A stretch of 64,000 nucleotides of DNA from positions 248,001-312,000 of the forward strand of contig NZ_JANIPJ010000002.1 of the NCBI RefSeq assembly GCF_024623455.1, given 5' to 3'. How positions within the stretch are numbered: position 1 is the first letter of the stretch; the number at the start of each line of letters is the position of its first letter. This DNA is from Paenibacillus soyae. Lineage in GTDB: Bacteria > Bacillota > Bacilli > Paenibacillales > Paenibacillaceae. Both the position numbers and the translations under genes were made by a program. Positions 26,343 through 33,591 of this stretch are shown here, one piece after another. Below the pieces are notes generated by a model, which was not told the DNA's origin, searched no databases, and was given only the letters and a program-made list of their open reading frames with translations.

Positions 26343-27203
26343 TTATTCTTGCGTTTGCTTCGACAGCCAAGTCGCCAGTTGATCGATCTCTTCCGTCGAC
26401 AATTGACCTTCATAAGCCGGCATCGCGCCGTTATTCCGTCCATGCGTGATCGTCTCGGCGATCTCTTCCTTGGATAACCGCGCGCCTACGCCGATAAGCG
26501 CAGGACCAGCGGATCCGCTAAGATCAGCCGCGTGACATCCCAAGCATTGAGCTTCTTGCGCGATAGTCGCCGCAGGATCGTCAGGCTCGATGACCGCTGC
26601 CGCTTTCTTCATGAAATTCGGGCGAGGTTTGCCTTCTTCAATGGCTTCCCTTACCCTCTCTTCACGCTCATGATGCTCTGGAATTTGTCCGTTCTTCTCC
26701 AGCATGTGCTGGTAGTGATCCCAAGATACGACCGTCAAGTACACGCATGCGGCAAGCGTTACCAGCATCAACGAAGATGCGATTGGACGGCGGTAGAAGC
26801 GACGTTCTTTGCCTGTGTCCAGGAATGGAGCGAGCAGCAAGGCGCCGAACATAATGGCCGGAATGCCCATTGTTCCGAGGAGAACGTAATCCTGCGAAAC
26901 ATATGGATATTTCAGAAATTGATACAAGAACAAGAAGTACCAGTCCGGCATCGGAATAAATGCCGCGTTCGTTGGGTCCGCCGGATACCCTAGCGGAGGC
27001 GGTTCAGCAATCGTCCACACCAGGAAGCCGACCAGCACGACGCAGCCGACCATCCATTCCTTCAAGAGGAAGTTAGGGATGAAGGCTTCCGATTTGCCCG
27101 GGAACGACGTGTAGTCCGGCGGCGTTTGGAAGCCCTTGCCTTTCTTGACCCGCGTATCGCCAACGTAGACGACCTTCTCGTTCGAATTATGACCGTGAGC
27201 CAT
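26343..27203 (-). CDS. qcrC: menaquinol:cytochrome c reductase, cytochrome b/c subunit
   Basis: Subunit of the bc-type complex of Gram-positives that fuses the C-terminal part of cytochrome b (subunit IV-like) to a cytochrome c domain. Three hydrophobic helices lie at about 50-65, 100-125 and 140-160. The c-type heme motif CLGCH is at about residue 221, with a distal Met in NGAMPAYEG. The Asn-rich N-terminus (GHNSNEKVV) and 286 residues exceed B. subtilis QcrC (255). It is the third gene of qcrABC. Confidence 0.94.
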   Translation of the reverse strand: MAHGHNSNEKVVYVGDTRVKKGKGFQTPPDYTSFPGKSEAFIPNFLLKEWMVGCVVLVGFLVWTIAEPPPLGYPADPTNAAFIPMPDWYFLFLYQFLKYPYVSQDYVLLGTMGIPAIMFGALLLAPFLDTGKERRFYRRPIASSLMLVTLAACVYLTVVSWDHYQHMLEKNGQIPEHHEREERVREAIEEGKPRPNFMKKAAAVIEPDDPAATIAQEAQCLGCHAADLSGSAGPALIGVGARLSKEEIAETITHGRNNGAMPAYEGQLSTEEIDQLATWLSKQTQE

Positions 27204-27221
27204 ATGTAAGCCTCCCTTCGC

Positions 27222-27893
27222 TTAAAGTGGTCCCGAAATGCCTTGTCTCCGAATCATCAGGAAGTGCGCAGCGAGCATCGCAATAAGCGCGCCCGGCAGG
27301 AAGAACACGTGAATCGCGAAGAAGCGAGTCAGAGTCTGCGCGCCTACAATATCGCCGCCGTAAAGGAAATCGGCGATATAACTTCCGATGTAAGGAACAG
27401 AAGCCGCGATTTCAACGCCGACCTTCGTCGCGTAGTAAGCTTTGTTGTCCCACGGAAGCAGGTAGCCTGTGAAGCCGAGGCCTAGCATAATGAAGAAAAT
27501 GAGCATTCCGACAACCCAGTTCATCTCGCGAGGCGCCTTGTAGGAACCTGTAAAGAATACGCGAAGAGTATGTAGGAACATCATGACGATGACCAAGCTC
27601 GCGCCGAAGTGATGCATGCCGCGAACGATCTGGCCAAACGCTACTTGGTGCTGCAGGAAGTCAACGCTCGCGTAAGCGTTAATGATATCCGGCACGTAAT
27701 ACATCGTCAGGAACATGCCCGACAAAATTTGGATGACCGTAATAAAAAACGTCAAGCCACCGAAGCAGTAGACAAATGCGGAGAAGTGATGAGCCGGGTT
27801 AACGTGCTCTGGCACCTCGTGATCGGCCACATCTCTCCAAAGCGGCGTAATGTCAAGACGTTCGTCGATCCAGTTGTATACATTTTTAAACAT
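27222..27893 (-). CDS. qcrB: menaquinol:cytochrome c reductase, cytochrome b subunit
   Basis: Cytochrome b6-type membrane subunit of the bc complex; binds two hemes b and the menaquinol site. Four transmembrane helices with heme His residues in GMHHFGASLVIVMMFLHTLR and FFAIHVFFLPGALIAMLAAHF. 223 residues, as in B. subtilis QcrB (224). Between qcrA and qcrC. Confidence 0.96.
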   Translation of the reverse strand: MFKNVYNWIDERLDITPLWRDVADHEVPEHVNPAHHFSAFVYCFGGLTFFITVIQILSGMFLTMYYVPDIINAYASVDFLQHQVAFGQIVRGMHHFGASLVIVMMFLHTLRVFFTGSYKAPREMNWVVGMLIFFIMLGLGFTGYLLPWDNKAYYATKVGVEIAASVPYIGSYIADFLYGGDIVGAQTLTRFFAIHVFFLPGALIAMLAAHFLMIRRQGISGPL

Positions 27894-27909
27894 CTGGCAT
27901 ACGCCCTCC

Positions 27910-28440
27910 TTAGCTTCTAGTGTTCGGAACGATCGGTCCCAAATATACGAATCCGTCCTTCACTTCGACCTCGTATTCGTCGAGCGGGGAATTGGCTACG
28001 GCCAAGTTCTTCCCGTCCTTGGAGTAACGAGCGTCGTGACAAGGGCAATCGTATTCGTTGTGTCCCTTCGTATTCCAGAAAATCGTACAGCCCAAATGCT
28101 TGCAGACTGGCGACAAGGCAAAAATCTTGTTGTCTTCGCCTTTGGAAATCCAGGCAACGAGCTCAGGATCGCTTTCGTACCATCCGTCGACCTGATGGAT
28201 TTTGAATTTGAATTCCTGCGGTTCCGCCGTAATCTTGCTCTCTTCGACAACCTTGACGAAGTCGCCGCCTTCTTTCTTGACGAGGAGCGGATCCACTGCG
28301 AAACGCACCATTGGCAATACCGCGCCACCCATCATGAAAGCCGTTGTGCCGCCAAGCGTATATGACAAAAATTGACGCCGGGACATTTCTTTGCGCTGAA
28401 CCGGACGATGCGCCGTCTCGTGTTGTTCATGATTACTCAT
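27910..28440 (-). CDS. qcrA: menaquinol:cytochrome c reductase, Rieske iron-sulfur subunit
   Basis: Electron-transfer Rieske protein of the bc complex. Twin-arginine-like export/anchor sequence RRQFLSYTLGGTTAFMMGG lies near the N-terminus, and the 2Fe-2S ligands are CKHLGC and CPCH. The chosen ATG (28440) gives 176 residues, close to B. subtilis QcrA (167); the reading frame runs on to 28593 but crosses the promoter. A GGGGG site lies about 12 bases upstream, rather far. Confidence 0.94.
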   Translation of the reverse strand: MSNHEQHETAHRPVQRKEMSRRQFLSYTLGGTTAFMMGGAVLPMVRFAVDPLLVKKEGGDFVKVVEESKITAEPQEFKFKIHQVDGWYESDPELVAWISKGEDNKIFALSPVCKHLGCTIFWNTKGHNEYDCPCHDARYSKDGKNLAVANSPLDEYEVEVKDGFVYLGPIVPNTRS

Positions 28441-28521
28441 CTTCTGTTCTAACCCCCTTTGCCAACCATATCTCGCGTCTTGCCGCACGGCAAAAACACA
28501 TGACGAACTAGGACATAACTT

Positions 28522-28550
28522 ATAATAGCCTAGGTGTTTGGGAGCGTCAA
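28522..28550 (-). promoter_or_regulatory. sigma-A promoter of qcrABC
   Basis: TTGACG (28545-28550) and TATTAT (28522-28527) on the minus strand with a 17-base spacer, about 80 bases upstream of the qcrA start. Confidence 0.8.
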
Positions 28551-28569
28551 GAATATGGCCCGATATTTG

Positions 28570-28588
28570 CGTCATTATGGAAATGACG
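28570..28588. repeat. inverted repeat upstream of the qcr promoter
   Basis: CGTCATT and AATGACG flank five bases, 20 bases upstream of the -35 box of qcrABC. It could be a regulator site or the 3' hairpin of ypiF; there is no T-run. Confidence 0.4.
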
Positions 28589-28681
28589 TTCAAAAATTTG
28601 TTATCATTTTGTCACAATTGACCTGCTCTGGCATTTGTTTTCCCCATAATTCGAGCCTTTTATACGGCAGATCAACCAGAA

Positions 28682-29104
28682 TCAAGGAGATGTCCGGCTC
28701 CAGAGCTCTCTAATACTGGACGAGACCGTTCCGGCTTCCGGCCATTCCCCTTCGCTTCCCGGCTGGATCACCAGATCCGCTCCGGCATTCCCAAGCTTAA
28801 TCTCCGGGTTAGCGGAAGCGAGAATAATAAATGCAAAGCCCGAGCTTCTAAGACGCCGGCAGAAGCCCGCTAGCGATTCTCCCGCGTTCTCGAACGATTC
28901 CACGTAATGGCTGGCCGGATAAGTCACGACTCTGCCTTTGAACGGAATTTCGATCAGATCCATCAGATCGCGCAGCTTCTCCAGCTTCTCCGTCGCTTCA
29001 TGAGGCGCTTCGTTCCCATCGAGTCCCGTAACGGGAAGCAGGCACGTGTCCAAATAAGGCTTCAGCTCGTCCCATTGCTCCCCCAAAATGTCGCTAAATT
29101 TCAT
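28682..29104 (-). CDS. ypiF: YpiF, DUF2487 family protein
   Basis: Small soluble protein of unknown function found beside qcrABC in Bacilli. 140 residues without signal or membrane segment; family features include the N-terminal MKFSDILGEQWDELKPYLDT and the middle RVVTYPASHYV. Upstream of qcrA in the same direction, as in B. subtilis ypiF-qcrA. Confidence 0.85.
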   Translation of the reverse strand: MKFSDILGEQWDELKPYLDTCLLPVTGLDGNEAPHEATEKLEKLRDLMDLIEIPFKGRVVTYPASHYVESFENAGESLAGFCRRLRSSGFAFIILASANPEIKLGNAGADLVIQPGSEGEWPEAGTVSSSIRELWSRTSP

Positions 29105-29154
29105 AATCCCTCTCCTATTCCACCGGCTCTTCCATCCTGCAACTCTTCTATCTT

Positions 29155-29210
29155 ACAAAAGAAAGCCTCCGAACGCCAGCGCGGACATGACCCCGCGGCG
29201 TCTGGAAGCT
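29155..29210 (-). terminator. intrinsic terminator after the IDEAL gene
   Basis: On the minus strand AGCTTCC pairs with GGAGGCT and an inner ACGCC with GGCGT; TTCTTTTG follows. Located between the IDEAL gene and ypiF. Confidence 0.7.
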
Positions 29211-29219
29211 CCTTATCGT

Positions 29220-29402
29220 TTACGCTTTTAGTTCATTCAACTGCTTGACGAGTCGGTAGAAAGTATCCTCGTCGCCGCATGCCAATGCTTCGTCGATCGC
29301 CTTGCTCAGCTTTTCCGTTTTAAACTTCAGGACCGCTTCGTCGAGCACAAGCTCCGCGGCCAAACCAAGCATGGCTTCATACGTAACCTTCATTTTGTCC
29401 AT
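29220..29402 (-). CDS. small IDEAL-domain protein
   Basis: 60-residue protein that is little more than an IDEAL domain (KAIDEALACGDEDTFYRLVKQLNEL at the C-terminus). In B. subtilis the neighbouring YpiB couples a larger N-terminal domain to IDEAL; here that larger domain is absent. ATG 29402 has GGAGG eight bases before it. IDEAL domains are thought to be small interaction modules; the partner is unknown. Confidence 0.85.
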   Translation of the reverse strand: MDKMKVTYEAMLGLAAELVLDEAVLKFKTEKLSKAIDEALACGDEDTFYRLVKQLNELKA

Positions 29403-29425
29403 AGGATACACCTCCACGCCGGCGC

Positions 29426-29932
29426 TTACGAGATCCTATATTCGATTCCTTTCGTCACGTAGCTCTCCATCGTTTTCCTCATGCGCTGCAGATCGTCCTC
29501 TGTCAATTCTCTCACGACTTTGGCGGGCGTTCCGAGAGAAAGCGTATAGGGTGGTATCTTCTTATTCTCAGTAACTATCGAACCGGCTCCTATTAAAGCA
29601 TATTCACCAATTTCAGCGCCGTTTAGTACGATGGCCCCCATTCCGATTAATGTGCCCCTGCCTATCTGGCAGCCATGAATGATGGCGCTGTGGCCAACGG
29701 ACACTTCGTCTTCCAGAATGAGGGGCTGGCCGTCGTTGACATGACCGACGACTCCGTCCTGAATATTGCAGCTATGGCCGATTCGGATCGGTGCCAAATC
29801 GCCTCTCAGTACGGCATTGAACCAAACGGTGCTTTTCTCGCCGATCGACACGTCGCCGATAAGCTTGGAGCCTTCCGCGATGTAACAGCTGGCGTGCACG
29901 GAAGGCAATATTCCCTTATAAGGCAGCAGCAT
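29426..29932 (-). CDS. gamma-carbonic anhydrase family hexapeptide protein
   Basis: Left-handed beta-helix protein of the gamma-carbonic anhydrase/YtoA group, 168 residues. Hexapeptide rungs run from about residue 15 (YIAEGSKLIGDVSIGEKSTV) to 130. Three candidate zinc His residues lie in GVVGHVNDG, SVGHSAIIHGC. Activity of many such proteins is unproven. It starts 60 bases from the following gene upstream and is followed by the IDEAL gene in the same direction. Confidence 0.85.
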   Translation of the reverse strand: MLLPYKGILPSVHASCYIAEGSKLIGDVSIGEKSTVWFNAVLRGDLAPIRIGHSCNIQDGVVGHVNDGQPLILEDEVSVGHSAIIHGCQIGRGTLIGMGAIVLNGAEIGEYALIGAGSIVTENKKIPPYTLSLGTPAKVVRELTEDDLQRMRKTMESYVTKGIEYRIS

Positions 29933-29991
29933 CGTCCATCATCTCCCATTCGCAATGATTGGAGAGATTCTACCAACTGGCCCGAAGAAAG

Positions 29992-31170
29992 TCAATGCCG
30001 CTGCTGGTCCAGGTTTTGGGCAGCTCCCTCGACGAGCAAGCCTCCGGCCTTCGTCATGCGCATCACCGTTCCGTACAACGGGTGCTCGCCGATCCGCAGC
30101 AGGCCCAGATGCGTCATCATCTTAAGCAGCCTCGCTTCGAAAATCGCGTTCGGGTCATCGTAATAGTAGGTTTTGACGAAAGGCGTGAGCACTCTTCGCA
30201 CGGATTCGACCGTGACCCATTCGCCGGACAGCGAATGGACCCAATGGACGAGCGACAGCAGATTGGCTACCGGACCTTTGTAAATTTTCAGCCAATAGCG
30301 GTACAGCTGCTCGTGCTCGGACGTTGTCGGAGACTTGAGCAGTCTTTCCTTGCCGGCTTCCGTAACGGCCAGCAGCCCTTCCGATTCGCTGACATACTTG
30401 GCGCTGCAACAAAAATCATAGAGCAATGAGAAACGGTCCGGATATTGATTGAAGTGTCTACCGTACCCGAAACGCCAGGCGCCTTTTGCCGGAGGCTCCT
30501 CTTGCACACCCATCAGATCAAGCAGCTGCTGAAGGAATCGCTTGTACATCGATCCGTCCGATACGAGCTGAACCTCATAATGATAGACGTAATGCAGGAA
30601 CGTCTTGATATCGTCGAGCAGCAGTCCCTGCTCGTCCCGGTATACGGGCGGTTCGTCGGTGTATTGTAGACTGTCAGCGAATCGCCTCTTCAACGTTTCC
30701 CTGAACCTGGTCTTCAAATCGTTCGGAACTTGGAACAAATAACGGCCGGGTCCGCTATAGCCGTTAAACAGCCAGCCTTGATGCTTGAACCTGGCGATAA
30801 TATCTCTTGGACTCGGCGGCGCAGGCGGCGGAACCGCTTTTTTCTTGCTTCTCGTTTTTTTGACCGTCTCTTCAGCCGCCTTCTCCTGGGCCTGCTGTTC
30901 CTCTCCGAACCTGCTTTGCTGCACTCTTGCAATGAGATCTTCCAAGCTATAGGACTGCCTCGATTCGAACAGCAGCGAGTTGAGGAAACGCAAATCTTCC
31001 AATTTCATGCCGTTGATTTGCTCCTCGAACACGTCATGCCGGCTCATCTGGGCCAGAATAGACTGGATAAGCTCGTTTTTGGAATTCCCGTTGCATTCGC
31101 ATCGGTAGACGCCCGCGATTTTGCTTAATTGTCCGATATCCGCATAGCTCAGCATATCCGATAGATTCAT
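29992..31170 (-). CDS. hypothetical protein with SAP/Rho-N-like N-terminus
   Basis: Not recognised. The N-terminal 45 residues (SDMLSYADIGQLSKIAG, KNELIQSILAQM) resemble the helix-turn-helix of SAP or Rho-N type nucleic-acid binding folds. A second helical segment (about 50-90) is followed by a Lys/Ala/Pro-rich linker (VKKTRSKKKAVPPPAPPSP). The remaining 260 residues are soluble and look winged-helix-like (IIARFKHQGWLFNGYSGPGRYLF, LLAVTEAGKERLL, LGLLRIGEHPLYG). No membrane segment. AAAGGAG precedes the start. A DNA- or RNA-binding role is inferred only. Confidence 0.7.
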   Translation of the reverse strand: MNLSDMLSYADIGQLSKIAGVYRCECNGNSKNELIQSILAQMSRHDVFEEQINGMKLEDLRFLNSLLFESRQSYSLEDLIARVQQSRFGEEQQAQEKAAEETVKKTRSKKKAVPPPAPPSPRDIIARFKHQGWLFNGYSGPGRYLFQVPNDLKTRFRETLKRRFADSLQYTDEPPVYRDEQGLLLDDIKTFLHYVYHYEVQLVSDGSMYKRFLQQLLDLMGVQEEPPAKGAWRFGYGRHFNQYPDRFSLLYDFCCSAKYVSESEGLLAVTEAGKERLLKSPTTSEHEQLYRYWLKIYKGPVANLLSLVHWVHSLSGEWVTVESVRRVLTPFVKTYYYDDPNAIFEARLLKMMTHLGLLRIGEHPLYGTVMRMTKAGGLLVEGAAQNLDQQRH

Positions 31171-31348
31171 GGCATTCTCCTTTCTGCGAACACCGCGCGC
31201 GAAAGCTCTGCCGCGGCTAGGATTGCGAAGGTTTTACTACCATTATGGGACAATTCTCGCATTTCATACCTCGCTTGCCGCAATGCCTTAGGCATAGACG
31301 ATTAAGGGAGCAGCCGTCTATGACGCGGGAACGAACGGGGCGCTAATA
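31171..31348. other. gene-free stretch upstream of the SAP-like gene
   Basis: No open frame with a ribosome site was seen. It includes an imperfect hairpin TAGACG/CGTCTA on the minus strand around 31295-31320 and presumably the promoter of the 392-residue gene, though no convincing -35/-10 pair was identified. Confidence 0.4.
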
Positions 31349-31386
31349 ACAAACGGCCCCCCGATTGCAATCGGGAAGCCGTTTGT
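31349..31386 (-). terminator. terminator-like hairpin after the histidine phosphatase gene
   Basis: ACAAACGGC pairs with GCCGTTTGT with an inner CCCGATT/AATCGGG stem. The tail on the minus strand is only TTATTAG. Confidence 0.65.
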
Positions 31387-31393
31387 CCGTACC

Positions 31394-31969
31394 TTATTCC
31401 AAATGTCTAGTGCAATTATGAAGCAAAGGCAACCAGCCGTCCCCGCGTCTCTCCAGAATCGAGTAGGACATGTTGCCCAGCCGCGCATCCGTCAATTCGT
31501 CGCAAAGCTCCTGCAGCATTTGCGCGATAAATCCGCCGTGCGACACAATGAGAACGTTGCGCCCTTCTTCGCGCTGCAGCAGATCAGCAATCGCGCTTAC
31601 GCCGCGGGATCGCAGCTCCTCGTCCGTTTCGATCCCTAAGCCCTGCTCCCGCCAATCGCTGCCCCAACGCTTGATTCGCTCGTCCTCGGTCGTTCCTTCG
31701 ATTTGCCCGAAGCCCCGTTCTCTGAAGCGCGGATCAGGAGCCAGCAGCGGCACTTGAAGCCGTTCCGCAATGATCGCGGCTGTTTCGCGGGCTCTCAACA
31801 AATCGCTGGAGCTAACCGCGTCCCAGAACGCTTCTTCCTGCGCAAGCCTCCCGGCGAGCGCCTTGGCCTGGTTAATGCCTTCCGCGTTAAGGGGGATGTC
31901 CGTCTGGCCTTGAATGATCCCTTTGGCGTTCCAATCCGTCTGTCCATGTCTTACGAGTCCAATATTCAA
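31394..31969 (-). CDS. histidine phosphatase family protein
   Basis: Phosphoglycerate-mutase-like phosphatase, 191 residues. The phospho-histidine motif LVRHGQTDWN is at residues 4-13; the second catalytic His is in VLIVSHGGF (about 145). Substrate unknown. It follows the ECF sigma/anti-sigma pair by 37 bases in the same direction. Confidence 0.85.
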   Translation of the reverse strand: MNIGLVRHGQTDWNAKGIIQGQTDIPLNAEGINQAKALAGRLAQEEAFWDAVSSSDLLRARETAAIIAERLQVPLLAPDPRFRERGFGQIEGTTEDERIKRWGSDWREQGLGIETDEELRSRGVSAIADLLQREEGRNVLIVSHGGFIAQMLQELCDELTDARLGNMSYSILERRGDGWLPLLHNCTRHLE

Positions 31970-32005
31970 TCCGATCCCCCCGATCCGATCTATCTATGTA
32001 TCTGT

Positions 32006-32614
32006 TTAACTTCGCGTCCTCGACAGCCAATTTAATATGAGCAAGGCCGTCACCAGTCCTAGCAGCGACAGAGCGACATAATATTGAGGGAAAGCCGGCA
32101 CGACCTTGAGCACGAATGGATCGCTGATGCTGGCAACCGGTACTTCGGCATAGAAGCCTCCCGTCATGACCTCGCCGTCGCCGGACGCGTTCGCCGCCTC
32201 CATCAATCCGGTCCACTGCTGCATGTCTTCTCCGGCCGGAGCATCCTTATAGTCGAACACGAATACAAAAAACGCGCAGGCGAACATCGCCATGCATGCG
32301 GCAATTAAGATGGCCGCGTTGCGCCGGAACGACTTGGAGAAGTGGTAGCTCTTGCTTGGAACGGGCATATACCAGGCCTGCTCCATATAAATACGGTCCA
32401 TGACGGCCCGGTTGACATGCTCGGTTGGTCCGACCATCGAAGACTCCTCGGACAACTGACGGATGAGCTCATCGTCCACCGGCCACAGTCCGAATTGATC
32501 GGAGCACCGCTCGCAATCCAGCAGATGCGCCTCGAGCTCGATTCTCGCCGGATCCTCTTCGCCCATTTCCCAATAGGAGTCGAATTTAGCTTGTGCTTCC
32601 TCGCATTTCATCAT
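32006..32614 (-). CDS. anti-sigma factor with zinc-finger-like N-terminus
   Basis: Predicted membrane anti-sigma factor for the adjacent ECF sigma. The N-terminal zf-HC2-like motif has Cys4, His (EAHLLDCERC) and two Cys; a transmembrane helix (AAILIAACMAMFACAFFVFVF) at about 97-118 and a second near the C-terminus (YYVALSLLGLVTALLILNWL) flank an outer loop of about 60 residues. Its ATG overlaps the sigma stop as ATGA, so translation is coupled. Confidence 0.85.
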   Translation of the reverse strand: MMKCEEAQAKFDSYWEMGEEDPARIELEAHLLDCERCSDQFGLWPVDDELIRQLSEESSMVGPTEHVNRAVMDRIYMEQAWYMPVPSKSYHFSKSFRRNAAILIAACMAMFACAFFVFVFDYKDAPAGEDMQQWTGLMEAANASGDGEVMTGGFYAEVPVASISDPFVLKVVPAFPQYYVALSLLGLVTALLILNWLSRTRS

Positions 32615-33204
32615 GTATTCATCCTCTCGAAGGGCTCCGACATCGGCATCTGACCGAAATACGGCTCCAGCTGCGTCTTGACGCTAGCTCTCGCCCGGAA
32701 CAGCAGCGACTTGACGGAGCTGACCGTCTGGCCAAGAATGTTGGCGATTTCCTGGTAATCCAGCTGGTCGTATTCCCTTAGAATGAGCGCCGACCTCTGC
32801 TTCTCCGGCAAATTGTTGATCGCGTCGCGGACCATAGCCATTCTCTCGTTGCGGAGGAGCTGCTGCTCCGGCGCCGCCTCCGCCGACGCGAGCGGCTCGA
32901 AGCCCGCTTCGTCGAGCGAAACGTTTGCCGATTTTCCTTTGCGCAGTTCGCTAAGGACGGTATTGCGGGCAATCGTGTACAGCCACGTAGAGAAAGAAGC
33001 ATCCATCTCCCGGAAAGAGTGAAGGCTTCGATACGCTTTATAGAACGTTTCCGAGCACAAATCCTCCGCCATCAATTCCAGCTTCGCGCTCTTCAGCATA
33101 TGAAAGATAAAAGCCAATATCTTGCGTTGATATCGCCGCATAAGCTCGGAGTACAGCTCGACATTGCCATCCTTTATCTCGCGTATTAACTGGGAATCAG
33201 TCAT
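32611..33204 (-). CDS. ECF-family RNA polymerase sigma factor
   Basis: Extracytoplasmic-function sigma factor, 197 residues. Region 2 has the -10-recognition helix AEDLCSETFYKAYRSLHSFR and FSTWLYTIARN; region 4 has LPEKQRSALILREYDQLDYQEIA and the helix-turn-helix SVKSLLFRARAS. Encoded with its anti-sigma factor (four-base overlap). A possible autoregulated promoter lies about 50-80 bases upstream. Confidence 0.92.
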   Translation of the reverse strand: MTDSQLIREIKDGNVELYSELMRRYQRKILAFIFHMLKSAKLELMAEDLCSETFYKAYRSLHSFREMDASFSTWLYTIARNTVLSELRKGKSANVSLDEAGFEPLASAEAAPEQQLLRNERMAMVRDAINNLPEKQRSALILREYDQLDYQEIANILGQTVSSVKSLLFRARASVKTQLEPYFGQMPMSEPFERMNT

Positions 33205-33253
33205 GACAGGCGAACCTCCCCCACCTGCGGCTTCATCCCGAACCTCTTGTTAC

Positions 33254-33283
33254 ATTGTACCGGCCCGGGAACCAAAAGTTGCG
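33254..33283 (-). promoter_or_regulatory. candidate ECF-type promoter upstream of the sigma gene
   Basis: On the minus strand GCAACTTTT is followed 12 bases later by CCGGTACA, giving AAC-N16-GGTA, similar to ECF promoters (AAC near -35, CGTA/CGTC near -10). The match at -10 is imperfect. Confidence 0.3.
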
Positions 33284-33422
33284 TCCCTCATCGAAAAAGT
33301 ATGAAGGACGAGTAGTATGTATTTCGAGTTCGGCGGCCAAATTCCTGCTTCTTTCGACAATGAACCGAAAAACCTTCATTTTTCTCATTTGGAATATGAA
33401 GGAAGCACAGTGGATTTCGAGC

Positions 33423-33448
33423 AAAAAAAAACCACTCCGAGGAGTGGT
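33423..33448 (-). terminator. intrinsic terminator of the small RNA candidate
   Basis: ACCACTC pairs with GAGTGGT across CTCG (minus strand), followed by nine T residues. Confidence 0.88.
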
Positions 33449-33505
33449 CAGCGCTCATGTTGAGCACTACAGATATTGGATAGGAGTGGAGAGAAACCAT
33501 ACTGT
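33423..33505 (-). ncRNA. candidate small RNA of about 83 nt
   Basis: A perfect sigma-A promoter (33512-33540) and a strong terminator (33423-33448) lie about 80 bases apart with no convincing gene between. In the transcript the first part (CUCUCCACUCCUAUCC) is C-rich and unpaired, then a small hairpin GCUCA-ACA-UGAGC, then the terminator hairpin. CCACUCC occurs both in the 5' part and in the terminator stem. It could act in trans on GGAGG ribosome sites, or be the attenuated leader of the ECF sigma operon 220 bases downstream. Confidence 0.55.
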
Positions 33506-33511
33506 ACTTTT

Positions 33512-33540
33512 ATTATATGTATACGCTTCCATTCTGTCAA
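33512..33540 (-). promoter_or_regulatory. consensus sigma-A promoter
   Basis: TTGACA (33535-33540) and TATAAT (33512-33517) with a 17-base spacer, both boxes perfect. It fires toward the ECF sigma operon. Confidence 0.9.
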
Positions 33541-33544
33541 TAAG

Positions 33545-33583
33545 CGTTTTCATTTTCTTCGCAGAAAATGAAAACGTTTTTTT
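33545..33583 (+). terminator. strong terminator oriented on the plus strand
   Basis: CGTTTTCATTTTCT pairs perfectly with AGAAAATGAAAACG across TCGC, followed by seven T residues on the plus strand. No plus-strand gene lies upstream. On the minus strand, as the 3' end of tyrA, the stem has only CTTATTG behind it. Confidence 0.8.
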
Positions 33584-33591
33584 GCATTCCA

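Noticed and set aside
28598..28617. Rex-like site TTGTGA...TAACAA upstream of qcrABC
   Set aside because: The gap is eight bases and the second half is TAACAA rather than TCACAA, unlike the usual Rex operator.
33288..33500. 70-codon frame starting near the predicted small RNA start
   Set aside because: No ribosome site, only five bases of leader, and it reads through the terminator.
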